Assembly: GCF_013408525.1 (NCBI RefSeq)
Contig: NZ_JACBZM010000001.1
Coordinates: forward strand, 4,278,001-4,342,000
Direction: 5' to 3'
Length of the DNA: 64,000 bases
Source: Nocardioides aromaticivorans
GTDB lineage: Bacteria; Actinomycetota; Actinomycetes; Propionibacteriales; Nocardioidaceae
Shown here: positions 31,826 through 38,219 of the stretch, piece by piece
Position numbering within the stretch: the stretch's first letter is position 1
Layout of the letters: each line of letters begins with the position of its first letter
Translations under genes and position numbers: made by a program
The notes under the pieces: model-generated
Databases searched by the model: none
Told to the model about the DNA's origin: nothing
What the model saw: the letters and a program-made list of their open reading frames with translations, nothing else

Positions 31826-32146
31826 ATGTCCCAGCCCGCCCGGCCCTTCACCCGGCAGTCCACCGTCCTCGAGCTGTCCTCGACGCTGCCCGGGCGCGCC
31901 TTCAAGGCTCTGATCGTTCGCCAACTGCCTCCGACGGCCACTGAGAAGGAGCGGCAGGAGCTGGAGGACCTGACCGTCGGGCTTCCGCTGGAGACCCTGG
32001 TCGAGCTGTCCGAGGGCAAGCTCACCTGGGCGGTCGCGGACTCCGTCATCGACCTGGCCAACCGCAAGCCGCACCGGCTGATCCCTCGTGGGATCGGCGC
32101 GGGCGCCGGAGCCGTGAAGAAGGTCGCGCGCACCGTTCGCCGCTGA
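31826..32146 (+). CDS. Hypothetical small soluble protein
   Basis: This 106-residue protein begins MSQPARPFTRQSTVLELSST. It has a helical central part (PTATEKERQELEDLTVGLPL; ETLVELSEGKLTWAVADSVI) and a basic C-terminus (GAGAVKKVARTVRR). AGGAG lies 8 bases before the ATG. Family not recognised; the tail could bind nucleic acid. It ends one base from the stop of the convergent photolyase gene. Confidence 0.7.
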   Translation: MSQPARPFTRQSTVLELSSTLPGRAFKALIVRQLPPTATEKERQELEDLTVGLPLETLVELSEGKLTWAVADSVIDLANRKPHRLIPRGIGAGAGAVKKVARTVRR

Positions 32147-32147
32147 C

Positions 32148-33653
32148 TCACGGCGCCCGGTTGCCGCGCCTCTCCTCCTGCTCGACCAGGGCGGGCAGGT
32201 CGCGGAGCCGGTCCAGGCCGCCGACTGCGCGAGCCATCCGCTGGTTCGCAGCGAAGCGCTCGCGATGGCGGTCGAGGAACCACCAGTAGCCCGCGGTGAA
32301 CGGGCAGGCGTCGTCGCCCACGCGGACCTTCGGGTCGAACCGGCACGAGCCGCAGTGGTCGCTCATCCGGTCGATGTAGGCGCCGCCCGAGGTGTACGGC
32401 TTGGTGGCCAGGACGCCCCCGTCGGCGTGCTGGGACATGCCCACGACGTTCGGGACCATGACCCAGTCGTAGCCGTCGACGAAGGCGCGGTGGAACCAGT
32501 CGGTGACCTGCCGCGGGGACCAGCCGCGTTGCATGGCGTACGAGCCGAGCACCATCAGCCGCGGGATGTGGTGGACCCAGCCGTGCTCGGCGACGCCGTC
32601 GAGGGCGTGGGCGAGGCAGCGTGCGTCGGTCGCCGAGGAGTCGAGCTCGGCGAACCATGCCGGCAGCCGCTGGTCGGCCCGCAGCTCGTTGTGGCGCCGG
32701 TAGGGCTCGCCGAGGTGCCAGTACAGGTGCCACACGTAGTCACGCCACCCGAGCACCTGGCGCACGAAGCCCTCGACTGACGAGATCGGCACGTCGCCGG
32801 ACCGGTAGGCCTCCTCGGCGCGCTGGACCACCTCCAGTGGGTCGAGCAGGCCGAGGTTGAGCGGCGCCGAGACGAGGGAGTGGGCCATCCAGGTGTCGCC
32901 CTCGAGGATGGCATCCTCATGCGCGCCGAAGTGGGCGAGCCGCTCGGTGACGAAGTGGTCGAGCGCGGCCAGCGCCTGGCGCCGGGTCGCGGCGAACCGC
33001 CGGGGCCCGTCCCGGCCGATGAAGGAGACGGCGCCGTCGCGCTCCCACCGGTCGAGGTCCTCGCGCACCTCCTCGTCGATCTCGTCCTCCTCCGGCCACC
33101 ACGGATCCGGTGCGCCGAGGGTGGTGGCGCCGCGCGGCGGTGGTTCACGGTTGTCGTGGTCGTAGTTCCAGCGCCCACCCTCGGGCCCGCCCTCGCCGTC
33201 GAGCAGCACGCCGTGGGCCACGCGTGCTCGTCGGTAGAAGTCCTCCATCACGAGTCGCTTCTGCCCGCGGCCCGCGGCCCATCGGGAGAAGTCGGCGCGG
33301 TCGGTCGCGAAGCCCCGCGGGTCGAGCAGGCGCAGGTCGAGCTCGGTCGCGAGCCGGTGGGCGAGTCCGAGCGCCGCGTACGACGTCGGGTGGACCACCT
33401 CGATCGGTCCGTCGTGGCGCTCGGCGGCCTCGCGGACGGCGTCGGCGTACCCGCCGTCGGTCCGCACGTACGTCACCCGCTCGCCGAGCTCGCGAGCCCG
33501 GTGCCGCATCGCCGAGAGCACGAGGTGGGCCTTGGCGCGGTGGAACCGGCGCCGCGCGAGGACCGCGCGGGACTCGACGAGGAGGAGCGGACCCCGGTGG
33601 TCGTGGACGAAGTGCGGTCCGAGCTGGTCGCCGAACAGCCAGCGCAGGGTCAT
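32148..33653 (-). CDS. FeS-type (6-4) photolyase / cryptochrome-related protein (PhrB-like)
   Basis: This 501-residue flavoprotein begins MTLRWLFGDQLGPHFVHDHR, the DUF523-like N-terminal antenna domain of prokaryotic FeS-BCP photolyases. The C-terminal FAD domain has VPISSVEGFVRQVLGWRDYV and WVHHIPRLMVLGSYAMQRGW. Four cysteines at about 346, 433, 436 and 449 (DARCLAHAL, HCGSC, DDACPF) have the spacing of the [4Fe-4S] ligands in Agrobacterium PhrB. Such enzymes repair (6-4) photoproducts using light. A TACGCT hexamer lies 6 bases before the ATG, suggesting a leaderless mRNA, although the acetyltransferase gene ends only 20 bases upstream. Confidence 0.93.
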   Translation of the reverse strand: MTLRWLFGDQLGPHFVHDHRGPLLLVESRAVLARRRFHRAKAHLVLSAMRHRARELGERVTYVRTDGGYADAVREAAERHDGPIEVVHPTSYAALGLAHRLATELDLRLLDPRGFATDRADFSRWAAGRGQKRLVMEDFYRRARVAHGVLLDGEGGPEGGRWNYDHDNREPPPRGATTLGAPDPWWPEEDEIDEEVREDLDRWERDGAVSFIGRDGPRRFAATRRQALAALDHFVTERLAHFGAHEDAILEGDTWMAHSLVSAPLNLGLLDPLEVVQRAEEAYRSGDVPISSVEGFVRQVLGWRDYVWHLYWHLGEPYRRHNELRADQRLPAWFAELDSSATDARCLAHALDGVAEHGWVHHIPRLMVLGSYAMQRGWSPRQVTDWFHRAFVDGYDWVMVPNVVGMSQHADGGVLATKPYTSGGAYIDRMSDHCGSCRFDPKVRVGDDACPFTAGYWWFLDRHRERFAANQRMARAVGGLDRLRDLPALVEQEERRGNRAP

Positions 33654-33659
33654 CACGCG

Positions 33660-33665
33660 AGCGTA
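33660..33665 (-). promoter_or_regulatory. Putative -10 element of leaderless photolyase gene
   Basis: TACGCT on the minus strand ends six bases before the ATG at 33653, inside the short gap after the acetyltransferase gene. Confidence 0.42.
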
Positions 33666-33673
33666 GGGCACAC

Positions 33674-34378
33674 TCACGGTCTCGACGGAGAGCGGCGCGG
33701 GGGCGTCCGGTACCCGTGGAAGACCACCTCGCGTCGTACGACGAAGCCCAGCCGCTCGTAGAGCCGGATCGCGCCGGCGTTGCTCGCGGCGACGTGGAGG
33801 AAGGGCTGGTCGCCGCGCTCGATGATCCGGGCGGCGACGTCGCGGACGAGCAGCTCGGCCAGGCCGCGGCCGCGCGCCTCGGGAGCGGTGCAGACCGCGC
33901 TGACCTCGGTGAGGCCCGGCACGCGCAGGCGTTCGCCGGCCATCGCGACCAGTCGGCCGGAGTCGTCGCGGACGCCGGCGTACCGGCCCATCTCGAAGGT
34001 CCGCTCCCAGAACGGTCCGGGTCGGGCCTGCTCGACCAGGGCGAGCATGGCGGGGACGTCGTCGGCGGTGAGCTCCTCGACGGCAGGGTCGTGGACCGCG
34101 GAGGCCAGTGAGGACGAGCCGACCATCTGGAGGCCGTCCAGGCGGAAGGCCGGCTCCCACGACGCCGGCGGAGTGACCGGCAGGCTGAACAGGTCGGCGA
34201 ACCTCCCGGGCCCGAGCAGCGCCGCGAGGTCGTCCCAGTCCTGCTGGCCCGGGTCCGGGGGGACGGCCGAGAAGGTCGCCACCGCACGGTCGTACGACGC
34301 CGCGCGGCCGACCCGTCGGGCGAGGTGGGCGTGCGGGCCCGCCAGGGCGGCGGCGACCGGGGCATCGAGGACGTCCAT
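33674..34378 (-). CDS. GNAT-family N-acetyltransferase
   Basis: This 234-residue protein has its GNAT core in the C-terminal half: PAVEELTADDVPAMLALVEQ, VSAVCTAPEARGRGLAELLV with the acetyl-CoA-binding RGRGLA (about residues 170-175), and ASNAGAIRLYERLGFVVRRE. The N-terminal 100 residues form an extra region as in FR47-like acetyltransferases. It lies between a toroid-like gene and the photolyase gene on the same strand. The substrate is unknown. Confidence 0.88.
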   Translation of the reverse strand: MDVLDAPVAAALAGPHAHLARRVGRAASYDRAVATFSAVPPDPGQQDWDDLAALLGPGRFADLFSLPVTPPASWEPAFRLDGLQMVGSSSLASAVHDPAVEELTADDVPAMLALVEQARPGPFWERTFEMGRYAGVRDDSGRLVAMAGERLRVPGLTEVSAVCTAPEARGRGLAELLVRDVAARIIERGDQPFLHVAASNAGAIRLYERLGFVVRREVVFHGYRTPPRRSPSRP

Positions 34379-34416
34379 CACGGCGTCATCCTGCCGGAGC
34401 GGACGACCCCGGGAGG

Positions 34417-35250
34417 TCAGGTGGTCGGCTCGCTCGCCTCGACGAGCGCCGCGGTCGCCAGCACGGTCCACTCCCGGTGCAGCGCGAGCCGCTCGACGGG
34501 ATCGTCGACGAGTGGCGCGCCGAACGCGCCGGACCGGTCCTGCTGGGCGCACAGGAAGGTGACGGCGTCGCGAACGAGGCGCGGCGGCAGGTGGGGGAGA
34601 CGGACCAGGCCACGCACCGCGACGGTGAACCAGGCCAGGTCGTAGTCCTCGACAGCGGTCCGACAGCCGGCGACGAGCTCGCACCCGGCGCGCTCGGCGT
34701 CCTCGGTCGCGAGCGGAGGTACGCCGCGGCGGCCCACGAGGTCGGCGACGAGCAGCCGCGAGCGGTCGCGGTCCGTGGCGTCGGCAGGCCGCTGGCGCAG
34801 GCCCGTCGGTGGCTCGGGGGCGGGCGACTCCTCGGCGAGGGCGGTCACCGCGACCAGGACGTCGTCGACGACATCGAGCCGGTGGGCCAGGTCAGCGGTC
34901 GCGACGGCGACATCGCGGGACGCCCCGCGCACGAGCTCCGCGTAGCCGGGATGCACCGCAGCCGCGGAGAGCAGCGCGCCGGCGGCCTCGTCGTCGCCCG
35001 CGGCGGCGTGGCCGCGCGCGGCCCACGAGAGCGAGCGCAGGTCGCCGGCGCCGTGGGCGGCCAGCCACCTGGCGGAGCCGTCCAGCACCGTCTCCGGTAC
35101 GACGACGGGGCGGTCGTCGAGCGGCGCGGGCCCCGGGCGTGGGACCGTCCGGAACAGCAGGTCCTCGAGCGCCCCGACGATCGTCGTGTGGTAGGCCGTC
35201 GCCCACGATCCCCAGTCCGCGTCGGTCTCCGTGAGCCGGCGCGGGATCAC
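34417..35250 (-). CDS. Hypothetical alpha-helical toroid-like protein coupled to a micro-peptide gene
   Basis: This 277-residue soluble protein is largely helical. The C-terminal part VRDAVTFLCAQQDRSGAFGA resembles the repeat of squalene-cyclase/prenyltransferase-type alpha/alpha toroids (helix then QxxxGxFG). Helices such as AVATADLAHRLDVVDDVLVA precede it. No DxDD or zinc ligands of known cyclases or prenyltransferases are seen. The GTG start overlaps the stop of the 39-residue peptide gene (GTGA), so its translation depends on that gene. This tight pairing suggests that the protein acts on or with the peptide, but this is inference. Family not securely recognised. Confidence 0.72.
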   Translation of the reverse strand: MIPRRLTETDADWGSWATAYHTTIVGALEDLLFRTVPRPGPAPLDDRPVVVPETVLDGSARWLAAHGAGDLRSLSWAARGHAAAGDDEAAGALLSAAAVHPGYAELVRGASRDVAVATADLAHRLDVVDDVLVAVTALAEESPAPEPPTGLRQRPADATDRDRSRLLVADLVGRRGVPPLATEDAERAGCELVAGCRTAVEDYDLAWFTVAVRGLVRLPHLPPRLVRDAVTFLCAQQDRSGAFGAPLVDDPVERLALHREWTVLATAALVEASEPTT

Positions 35251-35366
35251 GCCCGGCGGGCCCTCGAGGCGGCCAGGCGCGAGACGGGCATCTCCATGTT
35301 GACGAGCTCGCTGGACGACAGGAACTCGATCGCACGGCGAGCGGCGAGGTTGCGGGACTCGGGCAT
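35247..35366 (-). CDS. 39-residue peptide with very strong ribosome binding site
   Basis: The peptide starts MPESRNLAARRAIEFLSSSE, continues LVNMEMPVSRL, and ends in an alanine/arginine-rich tail AASRARRA. AGGAGGTG at 35373-35380 with a 6-base spacer is one of the best Shine-Dalgarno sequences in the window. The stop overlaps the GTG of the toroid-like gene. It has no signal peptide or transmembrane helix and no Cys, Ser/Thr-rich core or double-glycine motif of well-known peptide natural products. It could be a precursor peptide, a small regulatory partner or a leader that couples translation. Its real coding status is supported by the ribosome binding site and the overlap. Confidence 0.68.
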   Translation of the reverse strand: MPESRNLAARRAIEFLSSSELVNMEMPVSRLAASRARRA

Positions 35367-35426
35367 GCTGTTCACCTCCTCTCGGCCCTTGCAGCGGTGC
35401 TTGTCAGGAGGAGGCGCGGGCCACGG

Positions 35427-35441
35427 TTCCTGATACAGGAA
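35427..35441. promoter_or_regulatory. 15-bp operator-like palindrome between peptide gene and M1 peptidase gene
   Basis: TTCCTGATACAGGAA has perfect 6-base arms around a 3-base centre. It lies 60 bases upstream of the peptide start and just upstream of the putative -10 of the peptidase gene, so a single regulator bound here could affect both divergent units. Confidence 0.55.
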
Positions 35442-35451
35442 GCTCGCCGAC

Positions 35452-35457
35452 TAGGTT
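35452..35457 (+). promoter_or_regulatory. Putative -10 element of leaderless M1 peptidase gene
   Basis: TAGGTT ends six bases before the GTG at 35464, with no ribosome binding site between. Confidence 0.48.
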
Positions 35458-35463
35458 GGTCCG

Positions 35464-37263
35464 GTGCCCAGGTCATTCATCGCCGACCCCCACTCCCGTT
35501 CGCGTCCCAACGAGGTCGTGGTCCGCCACATCTCGCTCGACCTCGACGTCGACTTCTCGGCCCGCCGGGTGGGCGGCACCGCCGCCTTCGACCTCGAGCA
35601 CCGCGACGCCGACGCCACGCAGCTGGTGCTCGACACCTGGCAGCTCGACGTCTCCGCGGTCCGTGGCGCGGACGGGGCCGACCTGCCCTTCGAGCTCGGT
35701 GCGCCCAACCCGGTCCTGGGCAGCGCGCTGACCATCGAGGTCGGCGCCGCCGACCGCGTCGTCGTCCACTACGCCACCAGCCCCGAGGCGCGGGCGATGC
35801 AGTGGCTCGAGCCGGAGCAGACCGCGTCCGGCAAGCCGTTCCTCTTCACCCAGGCGCAGCCGATCCTCGCCCGGACCTGGATCCCGTGCCAGGACAGCCC
35901 GGCGGTCCGGGTCACCTACGACGCCACCGTCCGGGTGCCGGCGGACCTGCTGGCCCTGATGAGCGCGGAGAACCCGGTCGAGCGCACCGACGGGACCTAC
36001 CGCTTCTCGATGCCGCAGCCCGTGCCGTCGTACCTCATCGCGCTGGCGGTCGGCGACCTCGAGTTCCGTGAGCTCGGCGGCCGCAGCGGCGTGTACGCCG
36101 AGCCGTCGGTCGTCGACGGCGCAGCCTGGGAGTTCGCCGACACCGAGGCGATGATCGAGGCCGCCGAGCGGCTCTACGGCCCCTACCGCTGGGGCCGCTA
36201 CGACATCCTCGTGCTGCCGCCGAGCTTCCCGTACGGCGGCATGGAGAACCCCCGCCTCACGTTCGCGACGCCGACGATCCTCGCCGGTGACCGGTCACTG
36301 GTGACCCTGATCGCGCACGAGCTGGCGCACTCGTGGTCGGGCAACCTGGTCACGAACTCGACGTGGAACGACATCTGGCTCAACGAGGGCTTCACCGTCT
36401 ACTTCGAGACCCGCATCGACGAGGAGCTGTACGGCGGCCCGTACACCGACATGCTGCTGCGACTCGGTCGCCAGGACCTCGAGCGGGCGGTCACCGACGA
36501 GCAGCCGCGCGACACCTGGCTCGAGCTCGACATGGCCGGCCGCGACCCGGACGACGGGCCCACGAAGATCCCCTACGAGAAGGGCTCGCTGTTCCTGCGG
36601 CTCATCGAGGCGAAGGTCGGCCGCGCGCGCTTCGACGCGTTCCTGCGCTCCTACTTCGACACCTTCGCCTTCGAGTCGATGGACACCGCGACCTTCCTCG
36701 CCCACCTGCGGGCCGAGCTGCTGGGGCCGGCGGGCATCAGCGACGAGAACCTGCAGCTGGAGGCGTGGGTGCACGGCCCTGGCGTCCCGTCGAACGCACC
36801 GGTGTTCGCCTCCGACGCCTTCGACCGGGTGGACGAGCAGGTCGCCGCGCTCCTCGGTGGACCGGTCGACGGGGGAGTCGTCGCCGCGCTCGACACCGAC
36901 GGCTGGGTGAGCCAGCAGTGGGTGCACTTCGTGCGGGCGCTGCCCGTCGACAGCCCGGCCGCGACGCTCGCGGCCGTCGACGAGGCCTTCGGGTTCAGCG
37001 GCAGCGGCAACATCGAGATCGCCACCGCGTGGCTCGAGCTGGCCGCCGAGTCCGGCTACGTGTTCGAGGCCCCCGCCGTCGACCGGGCGCTCGCCGACTT
37101 CCTCACCCGGCACGGTCGCGCGCTCTACATCCGGCGCGTGTACGAGAAGCTCGCCGGCAGCGAGCGCGGCCTGGCGCGGGCGCGGGAGATCTACGCGACC
37201 GCCCGGCCCTCGTACCACTCGGTGTCGCAGGCGGTCATCGACCGCATCGTCGGCAAGCCCTGA
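35464..37263 (+). CDS. M1-family zinc aminopeptidase (leukotriene A4 hydrolase-like)
   Basis: This 599-residue cytosolic enzyme removes N-terminal amino acids from peptides. It has an N-terminal beta-saddle domain, the substrate-binding YGGMENPRLTFATP (GGMEN about residues 258-262), the zinc motif HELAHSW (about 285) and the third ligand in NEGFTVYFE (Glu near 308), which keeps the HExxH-x18-E spacing. The C-terminal armadillo-like helical domain of LTA4H-type enzymes follows (about 450-599). No signal peptide is present. A GTG start with TAGGTT six bases upstream indicates a leaderless mRNA. It is divergent from the peptide/toroid pair, so processing of that peptide is a conceivable but untested role. 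Confidence 0.94.
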   Translation: MPRSFIADPHSRSRPNEVVVRHISLDLDVDFSARRVGGTAAFDLEHRDADATQLVLDTWQLDVSAVRGADGADLPFELGAPNPVLGSALTIEVGAADRVVVHYATSPEARAMQWLEPEQTASGKPFLFTQAQPILARTWIPCQDSPAVRVTYDATVRVPADLLALMSAENPVERTDGTYRFSMPQPVPSYLIALAVGDLEFRELGGRSGVYAEPSVVDGAAWEFADTEAMIEAAERLYGPYRWGRYDILVLPPSFPYGGMENPRLTFATPTILAGDRSLVTLIAHELAHSWSGNLVTNSTWNDIWLNEGFTVYFETRIDEELYGGPYTDMLLRLGRQDLERAVTDEQPRDTWLELDMAGRDPDDGPTKIPYEKGSLFLRLIEAKVGRARFDAFLRSYFDTFAFESMDTATFLAHLRAELLGPAGISDENLQLEAWVHGPGVPSNAPVFASDAFDRVDEQVAALLGGPVDGGVVAALDTDGWVSQQWVHFVRALPVDSPAATLAAVDEAFGFSGSGNIEIATAWLELAAESGYVFEAPAVDRALADFLTRHGRALYIRRVYEKLAGSERGLARAREIYATARPSYHSVSQAVIDRIVGKP

Positions 37264-37265
37264 GG

Positions 37266-37748
37266 CTAGTGCTCGAGTGAGGGGTCCCAGCGGTTGGCGA
37301 TGAGCTTGAAGCTGGGGGTGTCGTCGAGCGAGGTCAGTGCCTCGTAGATGCGCTCGTACTGCGTCGACGCGATCCGCCAGGCGCCGTCGGCGTCGCGGCG
37401 GTAGGTGTCGCGGTAGTAGCCGGCCCCGCGGATCTGGACCTTGAAGTCGGGGACGATGACGGTGTCCTCGAACGCCCACGACCCGGAGGCGGTGTCGCCG
37501 TCGACCTCGATCTCGGGGTGGTTGGCGATGTGGACGGTGATGGTCCCGCCGCTGAGGTTCTTCTCCATGAAGGCCACGACGTCGGCACGGTTGTCGTAGT
37601 GCAGCGGCTCGCCCATCGCCTGGGTGCCGTAGCGGGCGGTGACGTCCTCGGCGAGGCAGTCGCCGAACTCCTCCCACTGCTTGAGGTCGAGCGTGCGGAA
37701 GTAGCGGTGCTTGAGGCGCTTGATCTCCTCGATCGCGGCAAGGTCCAT
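37266..37748 (-). CDS. SnoaL/NTF2-like protein under a KstR-type operator
   Basis: This 160-residue single-domain protein has the cone-shaped NTF2 fold of SnoaL-like polyketide/steroid enzymes: EEIKRLKHRYFRTLDLKQWE, EFGDCLAEDVTARYGTQAM, TITVHIANHPEIEVDGDTAS and GAGYYRDTYRRDADGAWRIA. Residues D and H on the cone floor may be catalytic (RYFRTLD, HIANHPE). Relatives include ketosteroid-isomerase-like and bile-acid dehydratase-like proteins. A perfect KstR-type site, TAGAACGCGTTCTA, overlaps the TAGGCT -10 element 6 bases before the ATG, so expression is likely controlled by a KstR-like TetR repressor that senses steroid-derived ligands. The specific reaction is unknown. Confidence 0.85.
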   Translation of the reverse strand: MDLAAIEEIKRLKHRYFRTLDLKQWEEFGDCLAEDVTARYGTQAMGEPLHYDNRADVVAFMEKNLSGGTITVHIANHPEIEVDGDTASGSWAFEDTVIVPDFKVQIRGAGYYRDTYRRDADGAWRIASTQYERIYEALTSLDDTPSFKLIANRWDPSLEH

Positions 37749-37754
37749 GGACGC

Positions 37755-37773
37755 AGCCTAGAACGCGTTCTAG
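37755..37773. promoter_or_regulatory. KstR-type operator overlapping a leaderless -10 element
   Basis: CTAGAACGCGTTCTAG (37758-37773) is a perfect 16-bp palindrome whose core TAGAACGCGTTCTA fits the mycobacterial KstR consensus TNNAACNNGTTNNA. The minus-strand -10 TAGGCT (37755-37760) shares bases with it and ends six bases before the ATG at 37748. Binding here should block transcription initiation. Confidence 0.7.
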
Positions 37774-37816
37774 TTCTGGTCGAGGGAATGTCCCACTCGA
37801 CTGGCACCATGACGGG

Positions 37817-38170
37817 ATGGACCGGGTGCGGGAGCTGCTGGAGGCCGAGCGTGACGAGGCCGTACGACGCCTCGCCGGCCTGACCGGCCAGTTCGACGAG
37901 GTCGTCGCCGCGTCCCGCGACACCAACGCCGACGACGAGCACGACCCCGAGGGCGCGACGATCGCCTTCGAGCGCTCCCAGCTGGCGGCGCTCGGCGCCC
38001 AGGTCAGGGAGCGACTGGCCGAGGTCGACGCGGCCCTCGAGCGGCTGGCGGCGGGGACCTACGGCGTGTGCGAGGTGTGCGGCCAGCCGATCGCCGAGGG
38101 CCGGCTCGAGGTGCGCCCCACCGCACGGACCTGTGTCGGGTGTATCAGCGCTCGCGCACCGCGCTCCTGA
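37817..38170 (+). CDS. TraR/DksA-family C4 zinc-finger protein
   Basis: This 117-residue protein has a coiled-coil of two helices (about residues 1-80, with ERDEAVRRLAGLTGQFDEVV and RSQLAALGAQVRERLAEVDA). A C-terminal zinc finger follows with YGVCEVCGQPIAEGRLEV and CVGC (four cysteines near 85, 88, 106 and 109). DksA-type proteins insert the coiled coil into the RNA polymerase secondary channel and modulate stress responses. The tip of the coil has TNADDEHDPEGAT, rich in the acids expected there. The start codon lacks a clear ribosome binding site. Confidence 0.9.
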   Translation: MDRVRELLEAERDEAVRRLAGLTGQFDEVVAASRDTNADDEHDPEGATIAFERSQLAALGAQVRERLAEVDAALERLAAGTYGVCEVCGQPIAEGRLEVRPTARTCVGCISARAPRS

Positions 38171-38219
38171 CAGTGAGGGCCCCGTAGACGACGGGACCCC
38201 ACCCCTCCCAGGAGTCGTC

